A stretch of 50,553 nt of DNA from Vitrella brassicaformis (taxonomy: Eukaryota > Sar > Vitrellaceae). Positions 12,001 through 22,664 of this stretch are shown here, one piece after another. The notes beneath the pieces were generated by a model, which was not told where the DNA came from, searched no databases, and saw nothing but the letters and a program-made list of their open reading frames with translations. Position 1 is the first letter of the stretch, and every line of letters starts with the position of its first letter. Where the stretch lies: the NCBI GenBank assembly GCA_001179505.1, contig CDMY01000292.1, forward strand, positions 38,137 to 88,689. The letters run 5' to 3'. The position numbers and the translations under genes were made by a program.

Positions 12001-12461
12001 GGCTGCGTTTGTGCAGACTCAGCTTGTCCAGTACAAGAAGGATAGGATCAAGTCCATAGTCAGTCAGGTGCATGGCATGAATGTCATGATGAGTGAAGCT
12101 GGACCACCTGCATGCCATGCTGACGGCCTACGGCTGTCGTGTTCCATACAGACGGAGATCAGCACGCTCAAGAAGCAGTTGGTCGTCAGTGAACAGGAGC
12201 GGGAGAATCTACTCATACAAATCAAGGTGGGTCAGTCAGACACACCGATGCACTCACTGATGATGCACAGATTTCTCGCCTTTTTCTCTGTGTCAGTATC
12301 TGATGAAGCAGCTGGCGCTCGCCGAGGCGCGCAAGGACCAAATCCCGCTCGAAAAGCATCAATCCATCCTGCAGGCAAGACATATGAGCAGCTTCCAGAG
12401 ACAGACGCGTGGATGTACATACACAGATACTGCCAATTTTGAGGCTTTAAGCTGCTTGTAG
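9093..12461 (+). CDS. long coiled-coil protein, unidentified
   Basis: Thirteen exons joined in phase give 822 residues. Exon 1 (9093-10292) encodes a Ser/Arg/Gly-rich disordered region. Inside it a block starting QQRRKSAFATMDSGLLSMG occurs twice, 219 bases (73 codons) apart, each time followed by DKARQEEE. RRKS is a basophilic-kinase-like site. Exons 2-13 are almost wholly heptad-like, e.g. KLSNTMDTEEYKRLQERYEE, QLQRLKAVFKAKEREMDD, LENLLSECEDYKRR and LKKQLVVSEQERENLLIQI, so the C-terminal half should form a long coiled coil. The intron at 11843-11906 seems to use GC-AG. 11378-11446 is probably an intron, although it is open in frame. I cannot name the family; a centrosomal, cytoskeletal or scaffold role is only a guess. 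Direct repeats flank the gene on both sides. Confidence 0.8.
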
Positions 12462-14023
12462 GGGCGTGTAAGCGTGTGAAGGATGGACCTGTGAGAGTGT
12501 GTCGGCCGAGACCTGTGCAGTTGTGTGTGTGTGTGTCACGGACGCACGGAGGCTACATTGATTGCGACAAGGATGGAGCGGAGCGGGTGAACGGTCTTGT
12601 CTCTCCCACACAGCACAGTGCAGCACAGTGCACACGCACACGCAGGGCCTACACTGACACACATGATACATACGGTCACTGACTGTCACTCGTGGTGTGG
12701 GTCGTGTGGGGTGGGGGTGGTGGATGGACGCATTAATTGTATATATTCTCAGTCAGTCAGTTGACCATGTCGATCGACTAACCAAAAGGCCTCTCTCTCC
12801 CCATCCACTCATTCCACCCTACCTACCCCCCAGCCATCGATCCATCCATCCATCCATCCACCGCACACACAAACAAGCGAGCCACACGACACCCGCAGCA
12901 CCCACCCGCACAGACGAGACAGCAAAAAGACCATTAATGGTGTGCAGTGCACGCGTGTGTATACTGCGTGTGGATGGATGGATGGATGGATGGACGCATT
13001 GCATTCTCTGGGTTACTGACTGACTGACTGACTGACTGACTGAGTGATGCGTTGCGATGCGCTCAAAGCTGATTTTCGTGCAAAAGTGGAGTATGCGCCT
13101 GTATCTGTGTATGTATGTGTGTATGTGTGTGTGTGCCCGGCTTGTTTCCATAGCTGTTCGTTCATTGCAGTGAGTGTGTGGCTGTGTGTCGTTTTACAAG
13201 TGTCAGAGTGGCCGGGGCGGGTTCGGTGAGAGAGTGCCCTGTGTGTCTTTCTGTGCGAGTGGGCGTGGGCGTGGCGGTCGGTGTGCGGGCGGTGCTATCT
13301 ATGCGATGCATCGGATGGATGGCGTCTTGCCTTGTGGGACTGCCTGTTTTCCGACAGTGACGCCTGATTGATTGATGTGATGCGCCCGTGTGTGTGTGTG
13401 TGTGTGTGCATGTCTGTAGACACAGAATTGACTGAATGTCACCTCTTTCGGCGGTCCGCGCACCTGAGTGTCATTCATCCACCGTTGCGAACTCGTTAAG
13501 AACTCATTCAAAAGGCGGTGGTGGTAAGAATTCAAAAAGTCGTCAATGAATGCGAGCTCAGACAGGAGAAAACGATCGCCATTTCGCGAAATCACGGTGC
13601 TTCGGGAGGGGGCGGAGGGCATCAAAGGGGACAGTACTTACACGCCAGCTGTTTTTGTGTGCTTAATTGTGTCAGGTTCTGTCACTCAGTCGCAGGAGAG
13701 CCAGGGAAGAGAGTGAGTGCTTCTCTTCTGAGAGGGTGGCCAAGGAGTGACTCACGGCAATGCGATGACCGACAGACAGATAAGGTGTGTGTCAATCTCT
13801 TTGATGCTTTGACACACACACGTGCTGTGTGTGGTGGGGCGGTGTGTTTGTATGGCCATTCGTTTCTGACGCCTGTCTGTCTGCTGGTGCCGGGCGTCTG
13901 ATATCATTTGAGGTGAGCAGAGCAGCCGCCCTTCCCATGGCGGTCGCCCTCTCCATCGGCGACACTGTCCGTTGTGCTCTGTGGCAGGCGGTGGCCATGT
14001 GCTGATTGGAGTGGGTAGTGGAG
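12462..14023. other. intergenic with repeats and duplicated flank
   Basis: No supported gene. It holds a CATC run at about 12839-12862 facing a GGAT run at about 12972-12995 (a possible hairpin), a TGAC run at about 13015-13043, the second long direct repeat (13296-13593), and at about 13630-13830 a segment homologous in inverted orientation to the region upstream of the minus-strand ankyrin-TPR-SET gene (about 21620-21845). Confidence 0.6.
13296..13593. repeat. long direct repeat, copy II (298 bp)
   Basis: Same orientation as and nearly identical to 8625-8918, with a longer GT run inside. The two copies bracket the coiled-coil gene. The sequences immediately outside the repeats differ between copies, which sets the boundaries quite sharply. 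Confidence 0.85.
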
Positions 14024-15088
14024 ATGTCCGATGCGGTGCCCGATGAGGTATGGCGCAGGCGCATTCTCCCCTCCCTCCTCGTCCATGAGCTCGTCTGTGT
14101 GCGAGCCACTTGCCGGGCGAAGTCGGCTCTGGTGACGGCTGGTTTGCTGGTGGAGCGCATCGACGCGTCCCTCGCCCGCCTCACACTCACCGGCCTCATC
14201 GACATCGACCGCACGGCCCCCCTCTCATTGACCTATGTGCTGCGGGTGGCCTATGTGCTGGAGCAGGGCAGCAGCCAGGAGTGGCGTCGGGTCGGTGTGG
14301 TCTTCATCCGCCTCGCCGCCATCTATCGGCTGACACCGGCCAGTGGACTGCCGCTGGTGCTGCCGGCTCAGTGGCTGATGGCCAACCTCCTCAGCAAGAC
14401 GACCTTCCATCAGCTGCCCTTAGCCATGGCCATTTACCGCCTATTCGGCCACATACTCACCTCCCAGGGACAGAGCCTGGCGCTGCAGCAAGCCGGCAAC
14501 GGTGCCTATCGGATCGGCAATGTGTCGTTCGGTGTGGTGCAGCTGAGTGACCTGCCTCACGGCAATGACTATGCTACCGGCTATCAGCGGACCGATCCCG
14601 TCATCCGATGGGACAACCTGCTCTACCCCTCCTTCTCATCGTTCCTCCTGCGCACGGTGCTCGTGTGGTGGCGCCATGGGGTAGGGGTGGGCCGCAGGCA
14701 CGTCTTGACTGGACGCATCATCGACAATGACCCCCGCTACCGCCGTCTGCTGACCGAGGCCATGAGCGAGCAGCAGCATGGGGGCATCGCTGTGGACTAC
14801 CGCTGGGACGGACGCAACCTGAATCATGCCAACCCAACCTACTTTCGATGTGTGAGTGTGAGCGGCTTCCGGCCTGGTGAGAGAGTCGCTGCGTATGTGG
14901 AGGTAGGTGTGGGCGACATCCGTCTGTTGACGACCGAGCGGCCTGTTGGCGATCGGTCTCAGCCGCTCGTTGATCGCTACCCCATATCGATGCCCCGCTG
15001 GCGTGCCGTGCTGAGGCACTTCGGCGTTGAGGACGATGTCATCAACAGAGGGAGGGTGCTGGGAGGGGGTGATGGGGTGAGGGGGTGA
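14024..15088 (+). CDS. copy 2 of the unknown family, with F-box-like N-terminus
   Basis: Single-exon frame of 354 residues from ATG 14024. Residues about 4-32 (VPDEVWRRRILPSLL then VHELVCVRATCRAK) fit the F-box pattern (LPDEV..xIL..L...EL...R.VCR.W), suggesting an SCF ubiquitin-ligase adaptor; this is inferred from a short motif. The body is the family core: FIRLAAIYRLTPA, LPLAMAIYRLFGH, DPVIRWDNLLYPSFSSFLL, NDPRYRRLLTEAMSEQQ, VSGFRPGE, TTERPVGDRSQPL, MPRWRAVLRHF and DDVINRG. The core has mixed helix and strand character and no catalytic motif I recognise. Copy 3 lacks the F-box-like start and has a Pro/Ser-rich one instead, so the N-terminus is exchangeable. The flanks are repeat-rich. Confidence 0.75.
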   Translation: MSDAVPDEVWRRRILPSLLVHELVCVRATCRAKSALVTAGLLVERIDASLARLTLTGLIDIDRTAPLSLTYVLRVAYVLEQGSSQEWRRVGVVFIRLAAIYRLTPASGLPLVLPAQWLMANLLSKTTFHQLPLAMAIYRLFGHILTSQGQSLALQQAGNGAYRIGNVSFGVVQLSDLPHGNDYATGYQRTDPVIRWDNLLYPSFSSFLLRTVLVWWRHGVGVGRRHVLTGRIIDNDPRYRRLLTEAMSEQQHGGIAVDYRWDGRNLNHANPTYFRCVSVSGFRPGERVAAYVEVGVGDIRLLTTERPVGDRSQPLVDRYPISMPRWRAVLRHFGVEDDVINRGRVLGGGDGVRG

Positions 15089-15635
15089 GGCGAATGGACA
15101 TGTGTGTGCGTGGTAGAGGTCGGCTGACTGTGGTGGATGAGTGTAGTGGCTAACCCTCCCTCTCTCTCTCTCGTTTTCCATCCCTATAGCTTCTGTATAC
15201 CATATTGGTGTGTGTGACTCTCCATATGGCTAGGGAGAGGAGGGCGATGGATGGATGTCATTCATCGTTGTGAGTGAGGGAGTGAGTGGGTCGGTGGATG
15301 TGAGACGACTCATCACACAGGTTTCTCCGGGTGAATGAACGACTTCTCTCTTGATGGTGATTGAATTGACTGGCTGATAGACACCGTCAACGCAGGTCTC
15401 CACAGGCGACAGAGCTAAGAGGGTACAATCAATGTACAATGGTCTCACACGTATTGGTCGGCTCAGCCAGCCCAGGCACCACATCACATTGAGCCACGGA
15501 CACACAGCAGGTAGGAAGAGCAGCTCCACGACAACGCTGTCCAGCTCGATGCTGTACACAACAAAAATTACGGCCATGACAAATATACAGCAAAAGCACA
15601 CGCGCACACCACCTAATCGACAAAAGCGGAGACAG
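15089..15635. other. intergenic between convergent genes
   Basis: Lies between the stop of copy 2 and the stop of the minus-strand ankyrin-TPR-SET gene. I see no conserved protein, RNA gene or repeat apart from short CT and GGAT runs. Confidence 0.5.
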
Positions 15636-18600
15636 CTATATAACTACCGGTGCCGCATAGAGGATGTCGGCGGCCTCGGGCGTGCCCAGCAGCACCTCAC
15701 ACGACCTCCTGAGCTCATCCACAATCTCTCTTCGGGTTTGATTGCTGCTGGCGAAACACAAGGACCACCCCAGGAGTGGGAGGTCGGACAGGTTATACGA
15801 CCGTAGTGACCTCGAATGCTCGACCGCCACACGCATGGCACCGGCGGCCTCGTCTTCCCGCCCAGCGGCGTACAGCTTAGATGCTCGCAGCTGCAGCAGC
15901 CTCGATATCAGGAGGATGTCGATGTTGACATCCCGCAGTCTCTGCAGCATCTCGTCCACCTCGCGCAGGTCGCTCGCTTCTCGCCAGCCCTTGAAGCTCA
16001 GCCGCTGCTGCACCTGCTCGATGACCGACGGGCATGCGGGCATGCGGGCTGTACTGGGGCTCGGGCAGCTGATAGTGGCGTGCTATCTCCCTCTCTTGGG
16101 ATGGGCTGAAGCGTGCGTCCCAGTAGGAGACGGTGACCTCGGTGCCGCTCGCGATGGGGCGGATGGCACCAACGACCAGCAGATTCTCCTCCACAACGTA
16201 CCTGTGTCCATCAGATAAATGGCCTTGCCCGCATGCTTCCAAAATCTCTACGTGTCACTGGGCATACCAGATGGCGGTGCGGCTCAGTCTGGCGTGGCTC
16301 AACAACGCTGGCAGCGGCCACAGGCCCCCTGCTTAGCAGAAGAAGACCGAGGGAAAACCCATAATGAAAGGCCATCCATCCATCCATCCATCTCATATCA
16401 CTCACACTACATTACCTGAATGGAGCGTCGGGGGACCTGGCGCCTGGAGGGAAGTCTCAGTGATATCGTCGGGAGTGCGGATGTTGAAAACCAGCAGCCG
16501 GCGGAGGTGGTCAGGGTCGCAGTCGATTTGCGCCACAGGCGGGCCGAACTCCTCCCCGGTGATGGACCAGATGAACCGCGGCAGGAGGGGAAACACCGGA
16601 GGCAGCCCAAGACACGTCTCAGGGACTGGAGGGGCCGCAATGGCCAAACCCCCTATGGCCGACGGCTGCTCCCTGCTGGGCGGCAGACAGCACAGCTGAG
16701 AGACCAGCCGAGGGTGCCAGGCGTCCAACTGGGAGGCCAGCTGCACCGATAGCCGTGCAGCAGCCACACCCAGATCACCGGCATCTTCCACGCTGACGGC
16801 CTTTTGGACGATCAGCAGCCGCCCCGGCTGGACATTCCCTGTGGCGATGAGGGTCGGCTGGCTGTCGGGGGCGTGCCTGATGGCGACTGGCCCGACGTAC
16901 TCAGCCACGTCGATCGGTTTCGTCGATCTGCCGCTCCGTTTGTTCTGCGCATTGCCCATTGCCTGTTGATAAATGGCCGCCCAGTCATACACACCGCTGG
17001 CATTGGCCGCGTGGGTGTGGATGCGCCGCTGCAGCGTGGTGACGTCTGCTGCCAAGTGACCGTCCAAATCCTGATCGACACAATGAAAGCACACACACAT
17101 GTCACCGGTTTCCCCCTCCTCCCTTGTCATGAGCATTTTATTGCTTACGTGTTTGGTGAGTCCCTGGAAGACGGCATCGGCCGCGTCGAACAGCCTCTCC
17201 GCCAGCAGCCCCTGGCCCAGCCGAATGAGCGTCTTCTGCTGGATGACACTCAGCTGTTGGCAGGGCCCCTTCAGGCAGCTCAGATGGAATGCGGCGGCCG
17301 CACAGCCGACGGCGTCCGGCCCGCCCTCCTCGATCAAGTCCGGCTTGAGCAGACACGCCGATGCGTTGCTCAGTAGTGCCACGAGGGTCGACACATCAGC
17401 GGCCGCCAGACCAGCGGTGAAGAGCTCGTGCGCTTCGGCGTATCTCTCGCCGTCCTGCAGCACCTCGCCCTCCGTCAGTGCATCCGTCACTTCCCGTGGA
17501 GCGCCCGCGGCCGGCCGATCTGTCGAGATCAGCGCACCATGACATCCCGCATAAGGGCTGCTATCGCTTCCGTCGACGGCAACACGATGCCTTGGTCACC
17601 GGCCGCTTCGTCTTGACCACGTCGACGCCTCCGTCGGCCGCCGGTGAGCTGCTGAATCAGGGGCTTGTAGAGCTTTATGGCGATCTCCTGGACGGTGGCG
17701 CTCTTGCTGCCAGCCTCGATGGACGGTGGGGGTGGAAGGATGCGCAGGGCGACGGTGACATCGATGAAGGCACTGAGGTAGCTCTCGAGGGCGATGAGGC
17801 ACTGCGAGCGGCGAATGAGCAGCTCAGCGATAGTCTCACGCTCCGCTCGAATACCCTGACGCCACACAGACATCACAGCAGAAAGCCGCCTGCATCGACG
17901 GCTCAGACTTCAGAGTCGTGTGTGTGTCGGCCACCCTGAGATAGGAGCGGTAGGCGTCGAGATACTTGCCAGCCGTAAAGAGATCATTGCCAGTGTTCTT
18001 CCACTCGCCGGCAGTCGACGGCACAGAGGTAGAGCTCGCAGCAGCAGAGGCCGCAGCAGCACCACTGCAAAGAGGAGGGCAGCCACATACAGTGATATAC
18101 GACGTCAGAATGATGGTGGTGCTGTCAATCGAGTGTACGGCCCCCTGTCGGCACTCGACGAAGACGGCTGACGAGGGTCCTCGTCGATCGGAGGACTTGA
18201 CCGGCTGCACACACAGCCATAGAGAAAAACACTTAGACATTCGTCAGCCGTCAGTGGTGTGCATGGTTCTTGCCTACTTACCTTGTGGACGAGGCAGTGG
18301 AGGGCTCAAAGCCACCCGCACCCTTCGCCGCAGGCCGCTGTGCCCTGCCGATGTTGGCACCCTCCCTGGCTCCGCTTCTGACACGGGCATACACAGTGGG
18401 AAGAGAAGCCATTCCGTGGCTATGCTGTGCGGTGGTGAGGGTGACGGTGAGCTGCTTACGAGAAGGGCCCGGCACATGAGGAGTATGGCATTGTGTCATC
18501 AAACGGACTGAGAAAGGACGACAGAACAACACAGTCACATGGCATCGCGATGCTACGCTTTCGCCGACTGCTGCCGACCTGTGTGCAGATGTTGGTGACC

Positions 18601-21493
18601 CGGGCGGCTCTCCATCCATCGCCTCAGACGGCATCCACATGCCGGCAGAGTACCCCTGCCGCCCGCTGCCTCGCCGACGCGCTGTGATGCCCTCATCTGC
18701 CAGCCGCCCGACGCCCTCCGCTGCTCTCGTCTCGAGTGGCTGGTAGCTGCTCGGGTGGATGGTGGTCTTGGTGTTCGTGTTCTTGCCCATGGTGCCGTCG
18801 TGTGCTGAGGGCAGCAGGGGTGAGATGGGGAGCTGGGCGGCCGATGAGGACGATGACATGTTCGCCAACGCCGCAGCGCCAGACTGGTCAGGTCAGACAG
18901 AACGGCACACAAGGAAGGATGAGTGGGTCAGCAGATGCATGACACGTGTCTGTCGGTTCACCTGACTATGAGCATCTGGGAGTGTGAGAAGACCGCTGCT
19001 CGCCGATGTGGACCGATCGGAGGCATCCTGAAGCAGGCCTGCACGAGCCCTGTCGGCTGCCGTTTTGGTGAGCCGCTGGTACTTCGACAGGCCGCGCAAG
19101 AGGATGGCAGACATGCTGATGCACCCCTCTACCACCTCCTCGAGGCACCCCTCTACCACCTCCTCGAGGCCCACTGCCCCAGCCCACACGACGGGCAGAT
19201 TGGCTGAGCCGAATGCATCGTGGGGCTCAAGGCTAAGCCCCGCACGCTCCTCACCGGCGCCACAGGTGGCCTGGGAAGCCGCCCTTAGCTGTCGCACAGC
19301 GAGCCGCTCTTCGGGTGGGGCGGAACTAGCGAGATCGAAGAGCTGTGTGTCGGTGACCTTGATGAATGCCGCTGCAGCGGCNNNNNNNNNNNNNNNNNNN
19401 NNNNNNNNNNNNNNNNNNNNNNNNNNNNNNNNNNNNNNNNNNNNNNNNNNNNNNNNNNNNNNNNNNNNNNNNNNNNNNNNNNNNNNNNNNNNNNNNNNNN
19501 NNNNNNNNNNNNNNNNNNNNNNNNNNNNNNNNNNNNNNNNNNNNNNNNNNNNNNNNNNNNNNNNNNNNNNNNNNNNNNNNNNNNNNNNNNNNNNNNNNNN
19601 NNNNNNNNNNNNNNNNNNNNNNNNNNNNNNNNNNNNNNNNNNNNNNNNNNNNNNNNNNNNNNNNNNNNNNNNNNNNNNNNNGGGGTGGTGCGTGGGGTAC
19701 AGCTATGTCTCGAGCAGCTTGCTCATCGGCCACAGACTCTGTCACACACGCAGAGAGACAAGCGAAAGGTAAGCCCTGACACGCACCCGCCTCTCTTGCC
19801 CGCCTGCGTGTATGTATACCTGCGATTCGCCGCAAGTAGGTCTGCATGTTCTTGCCGGGGTCTATGGGGTCTGTCGGACGAACGATCTCCGCCCACTGGG
19901 ATGAGGCCACCACTGAATCCACGACGGCCCTCCCAGCTGACATGGCCGCCTGCAGTGCCGTGTCTGAGGCGTTGGCCGCCCACTGAGTGTGCTGCAGGCC
20001 GGTGACCTCGAAGACAAAGCCGATCGTGTCCACCGGCCTACCAGGAACGGACGCCTTCTTGACCACCCTGACTTTCACAGATCCCCGCTTGCTCGCCCTC
20101 TTGGCCATGGCTCTGGCCGTGTCTGCCGCCTCTCTGACTTGTGGCGGGAGCTGCTGCTGCTGCTGCTGCTGCTGTGGGGCGGGTCGAGACGAGAACTCGA
20201 TGACGGGGGGAAGGCAGGGGCGCGAGAAGGACGGGGAGGGAGGCCGCTGGCGCATCTCTCGCTGTACGCCGAACACCAAGCTGCGTGCTTGCTGCAAGTG
20301 GGGGTCAGTGCTCATGCGGTCGGGGGACGCACCATGCTGAAGCAGCACGCGGACGACCTGCTTCAGTCTGTCCATCTTGTCAGCTGAAGGCTTCGTTCCC
20401 GACCTCTCACTACGCTGCACGCCCGCGAGTTCCAGTGGCAGGAAGCCCTGTCCATTTCTCTTGTTGATCTCCTCCGCCCCAAGACGCCCACACAGCCACT
20501 CCACCACACTCGGTGCAGCCAATCGGACGGCGAAGTCGAGTGGCGTGTAGCCCTCTGCATGCCTGGCTGTGAGGGAGGCGCCGTGTTGGGCCAGCAGGTC
20601 GAGGTACGAGTGCATGAACTCCGACGGCAGTGAAAGCGCTTCTCCGCCTGCCACGTGCATGGGGGTAGCCCCGCTCTTCTCGAGCTGCTCGGTCGCCAAT
20701 GTCGGATCATGCTGGAACAGCCGGCGGTAGACGTCAAGAAGGGAGCTGTAATACTGGGGGCTGGGGGACGAGGGAAGGACACTTGATGGCGGGAGGTCGC
20801 CCAGCCCCAGGCCTCGCACAGCCGCCCCACGCTTGAGCAGCACCTCCACAGCGGTCAGATTGGCGCACCAGCCAGCCACTCGGAGAGGAAGACCTATCAC
20901 GTCCATCCGCCTAGTTCTGCCGCCGTTCACATCAGCCCCAACCTCGATCAGCGCCTCGAGCACCGCCCGCTGCACCTCGCGAGATGGCCAGAGGGAGGTC
21001 GAGCCGCCTGTCGTCATGCAGCTCCTTCCTGTCAGCAAACAACACAGGAATGGAGCTGTCGGCCGCGTCAATGGCCACCGACAGCAAGCTGATGGGCCCC
21101 TTCCGTAGACGAAGTGGATGGTCGGTGGCCAGACTGATGGCCATCTCGGCATCAGCTCCTTTCTCGCGGCACAGTCTTTGAATTTCAGACTCTGCGTCGG
21201 GCGAGCGACACAGAATGACGGAAGCCAGCTGCCGGTTGGCGGGGGTGTCGATGATCGGGCCGAGAGAGAAGTCTTGCGGACTGAGTTGGTCGTCTAGCTG
21301 CCGCCCGTAGGAGGGCTCCTGGTCAGTCTAAATGGATCAAGCACAAGCACACAGGAGACCACATGGACGTCACAGCGAAAGGCTGCCTTTCCGTCTCATT
21401 CACCTGGCTGGACGAGGGCATGTCATCCACTGGCGGCCAAGAATAGGCAGCCGCCGGCCGGCGCCTCCCAGACGAGCCAGACAACGACTTCAT
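15636..21493 (-). pseudogene. degenerate ankyrin-TPR-SET gene (minus arm of the inverted duplication)
   Basis: Paralogue of the gene at 28303-36204, read from ATG 21493 (MKSLSGSSGRRR). In order it has the ankyrin block (about 21310-20270), a polyQ run, the VDTIGF module, 300 Ns, the DAFGSANLPVVWAGAV segment, a short tail, TPR exons (about 18060-17140), and SET exons (about 17060-16100) ending in EVTVSYWD. Damage: TG is missing at about 20990, compared with the plus-arm sequence CCTCTGTGG; a GCATGCCC duplication at 16030-16045 shifts the frame after the SET domain; 24 bases are duplicated in tandem at 19121-19168 (in frame); and the second VDTIGF module and almost all of the second ankyrin block are missing. 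It is probably a decaying paralogue, but the N gap shows this stretch is poorly assembled, so some breaks could be sequence errors. Confidence 0.75.
19382..19681. other. assembly gap, 300 N
   Basis: Exactly 300 undetermined bases inside the minus-strand ankyrin-TPR-SET gene. By comparison with the plus arm it hides part of the coding region between the alanine-rich HAP segment and the AFIKVTDTQLFDLA segment. The round size suggests a nominal gap rather than a measured one. Confidence 0.98.
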
Positions 21494-22664
21494 CTGCACA
21501 CCAGACTGAATTCCTTGCGTGTCCTTCGCCTTTCGGCACCGCTGCTGTCCGTTCGTGCGCTCACTGACCTGAATGAGCCGAATGCACGGCTTGGACGCCC
21601 TCGAGGCACTGCTTGACAGACACCCAGCAGCACCACAGGCGGCACGTGTGTGTGTCAAAGCATCAAAGAGATTGATCTCCCGTTGTGCCTCACACACCTT
21701 GTCTGTCGGTCACCCCCTTCCCCTGAGTCACCCCTTGGCCACCCTGTGAGAAGAGAAGCACTCACTCACTCTCAATCAAAGCGATGATCTGCGACCGAAC
21801 CTGACACAACACAATTAAGCACACAGAAGCAGCTAGCGTGTAAGTACCGTGCCCCGGCATGGTGCGGAAGTACCGTACCCAATCAGGGTAGTTCTTCTCA
21901 TCTTCGGAGAAGGTTGGTACGTCGCTGGTGCTGAGCTTGACGTAGTCGCTCCCGGTGGTCGTAGATCTCGTGGTGGAGCTTGGTCAGGAGGCGAGGGGAG
22001 TCGACGGGAGTCGAGCGGCGAGTGTGGGGGTCTAAGGGGTGACCGAGGGAGGCCGAATGGACGACGGGGTGACGAAGATCTGGGCAGATCTTTGGCTCAG
22101 CAGCGACAGCCAGAACGACTTGCTGCGCCCATGTCGGAAGATGAGCTCGAGTGGCTGTGGAGGATCGCTGTCGTTGCCCGTGAAGGCAACAGATGAGCCA
22201 GAGGGACGGTTCACGAGAAGGAGGCAGAGTTCAGGGTGCTCAGGGTTCTCAGTATGCAGTTGCATTACACGAGATCTACCCCAACTCACACGCCGCAGGC
22301 GTGGGAGTTTCGCAATGCCTCAATCACCCCGCGACGATTTTGAAGGCGCTGCTCATCGAAGGTGAGAGGGCAGCGAGAGGCGCAAAGGACGACCGACAAT
22401 GCTTCACACAGCTGCTGGTGGTTTGTCTGAGCAGATCTCAAGTCTCTGCGTCGCTCCTCGCTCAAGTTTGTGGTGTGCTGTGTGTCTGCAGAGTCACTCA
22501 TTCACCAGGGCTCACTCCCCCCGCCTCTCTGCTGTGACGGTGTCTGTCTGAGGTGAGCAGAGCATCCCGCCCTCCCATGGATCTCGTCTGACTGACTGAT
22601 TGCCATTCACTCGTTCGTGTGTCCTTCCTCTTTTGATTCATTCAGATCTCTCACTCACTCACCG
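21494..22664. other. shared flank between divergent paralogues
   Basis: 21494-21560 is homologous to the sequence just upstream of the plus-strand ankyrin gene (28236-28302). About 21620-21845 is homologous to about 13630-13830, inverted. About 22310-22660 is homologous to the flank of copy 1 (8292-8610). On the minus strand, 21947-21845 reads DYVKLSTSDVPTFSEDEKNY then PDWVRYFRTM, which faintly recalls retrotransposon Gag (PTFSGD..DWP.W...F). I see no complete gene. Confidence 0.5.

Noticed and set aside
8625-13593. LTR retrotransposon
   Set aside because: The direct repeats lack TG...CA ends and the interior encodes an intron-containing coiled-coil protein without pol domains.
18120-18180. 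Lost splice donor in the minus arm (GTGAGC of the plus arm replaced by GGGGGC)
   Set aside because: A GTACAC six bases further on gives the same phase and an open product, so splicing may simply have shifted.
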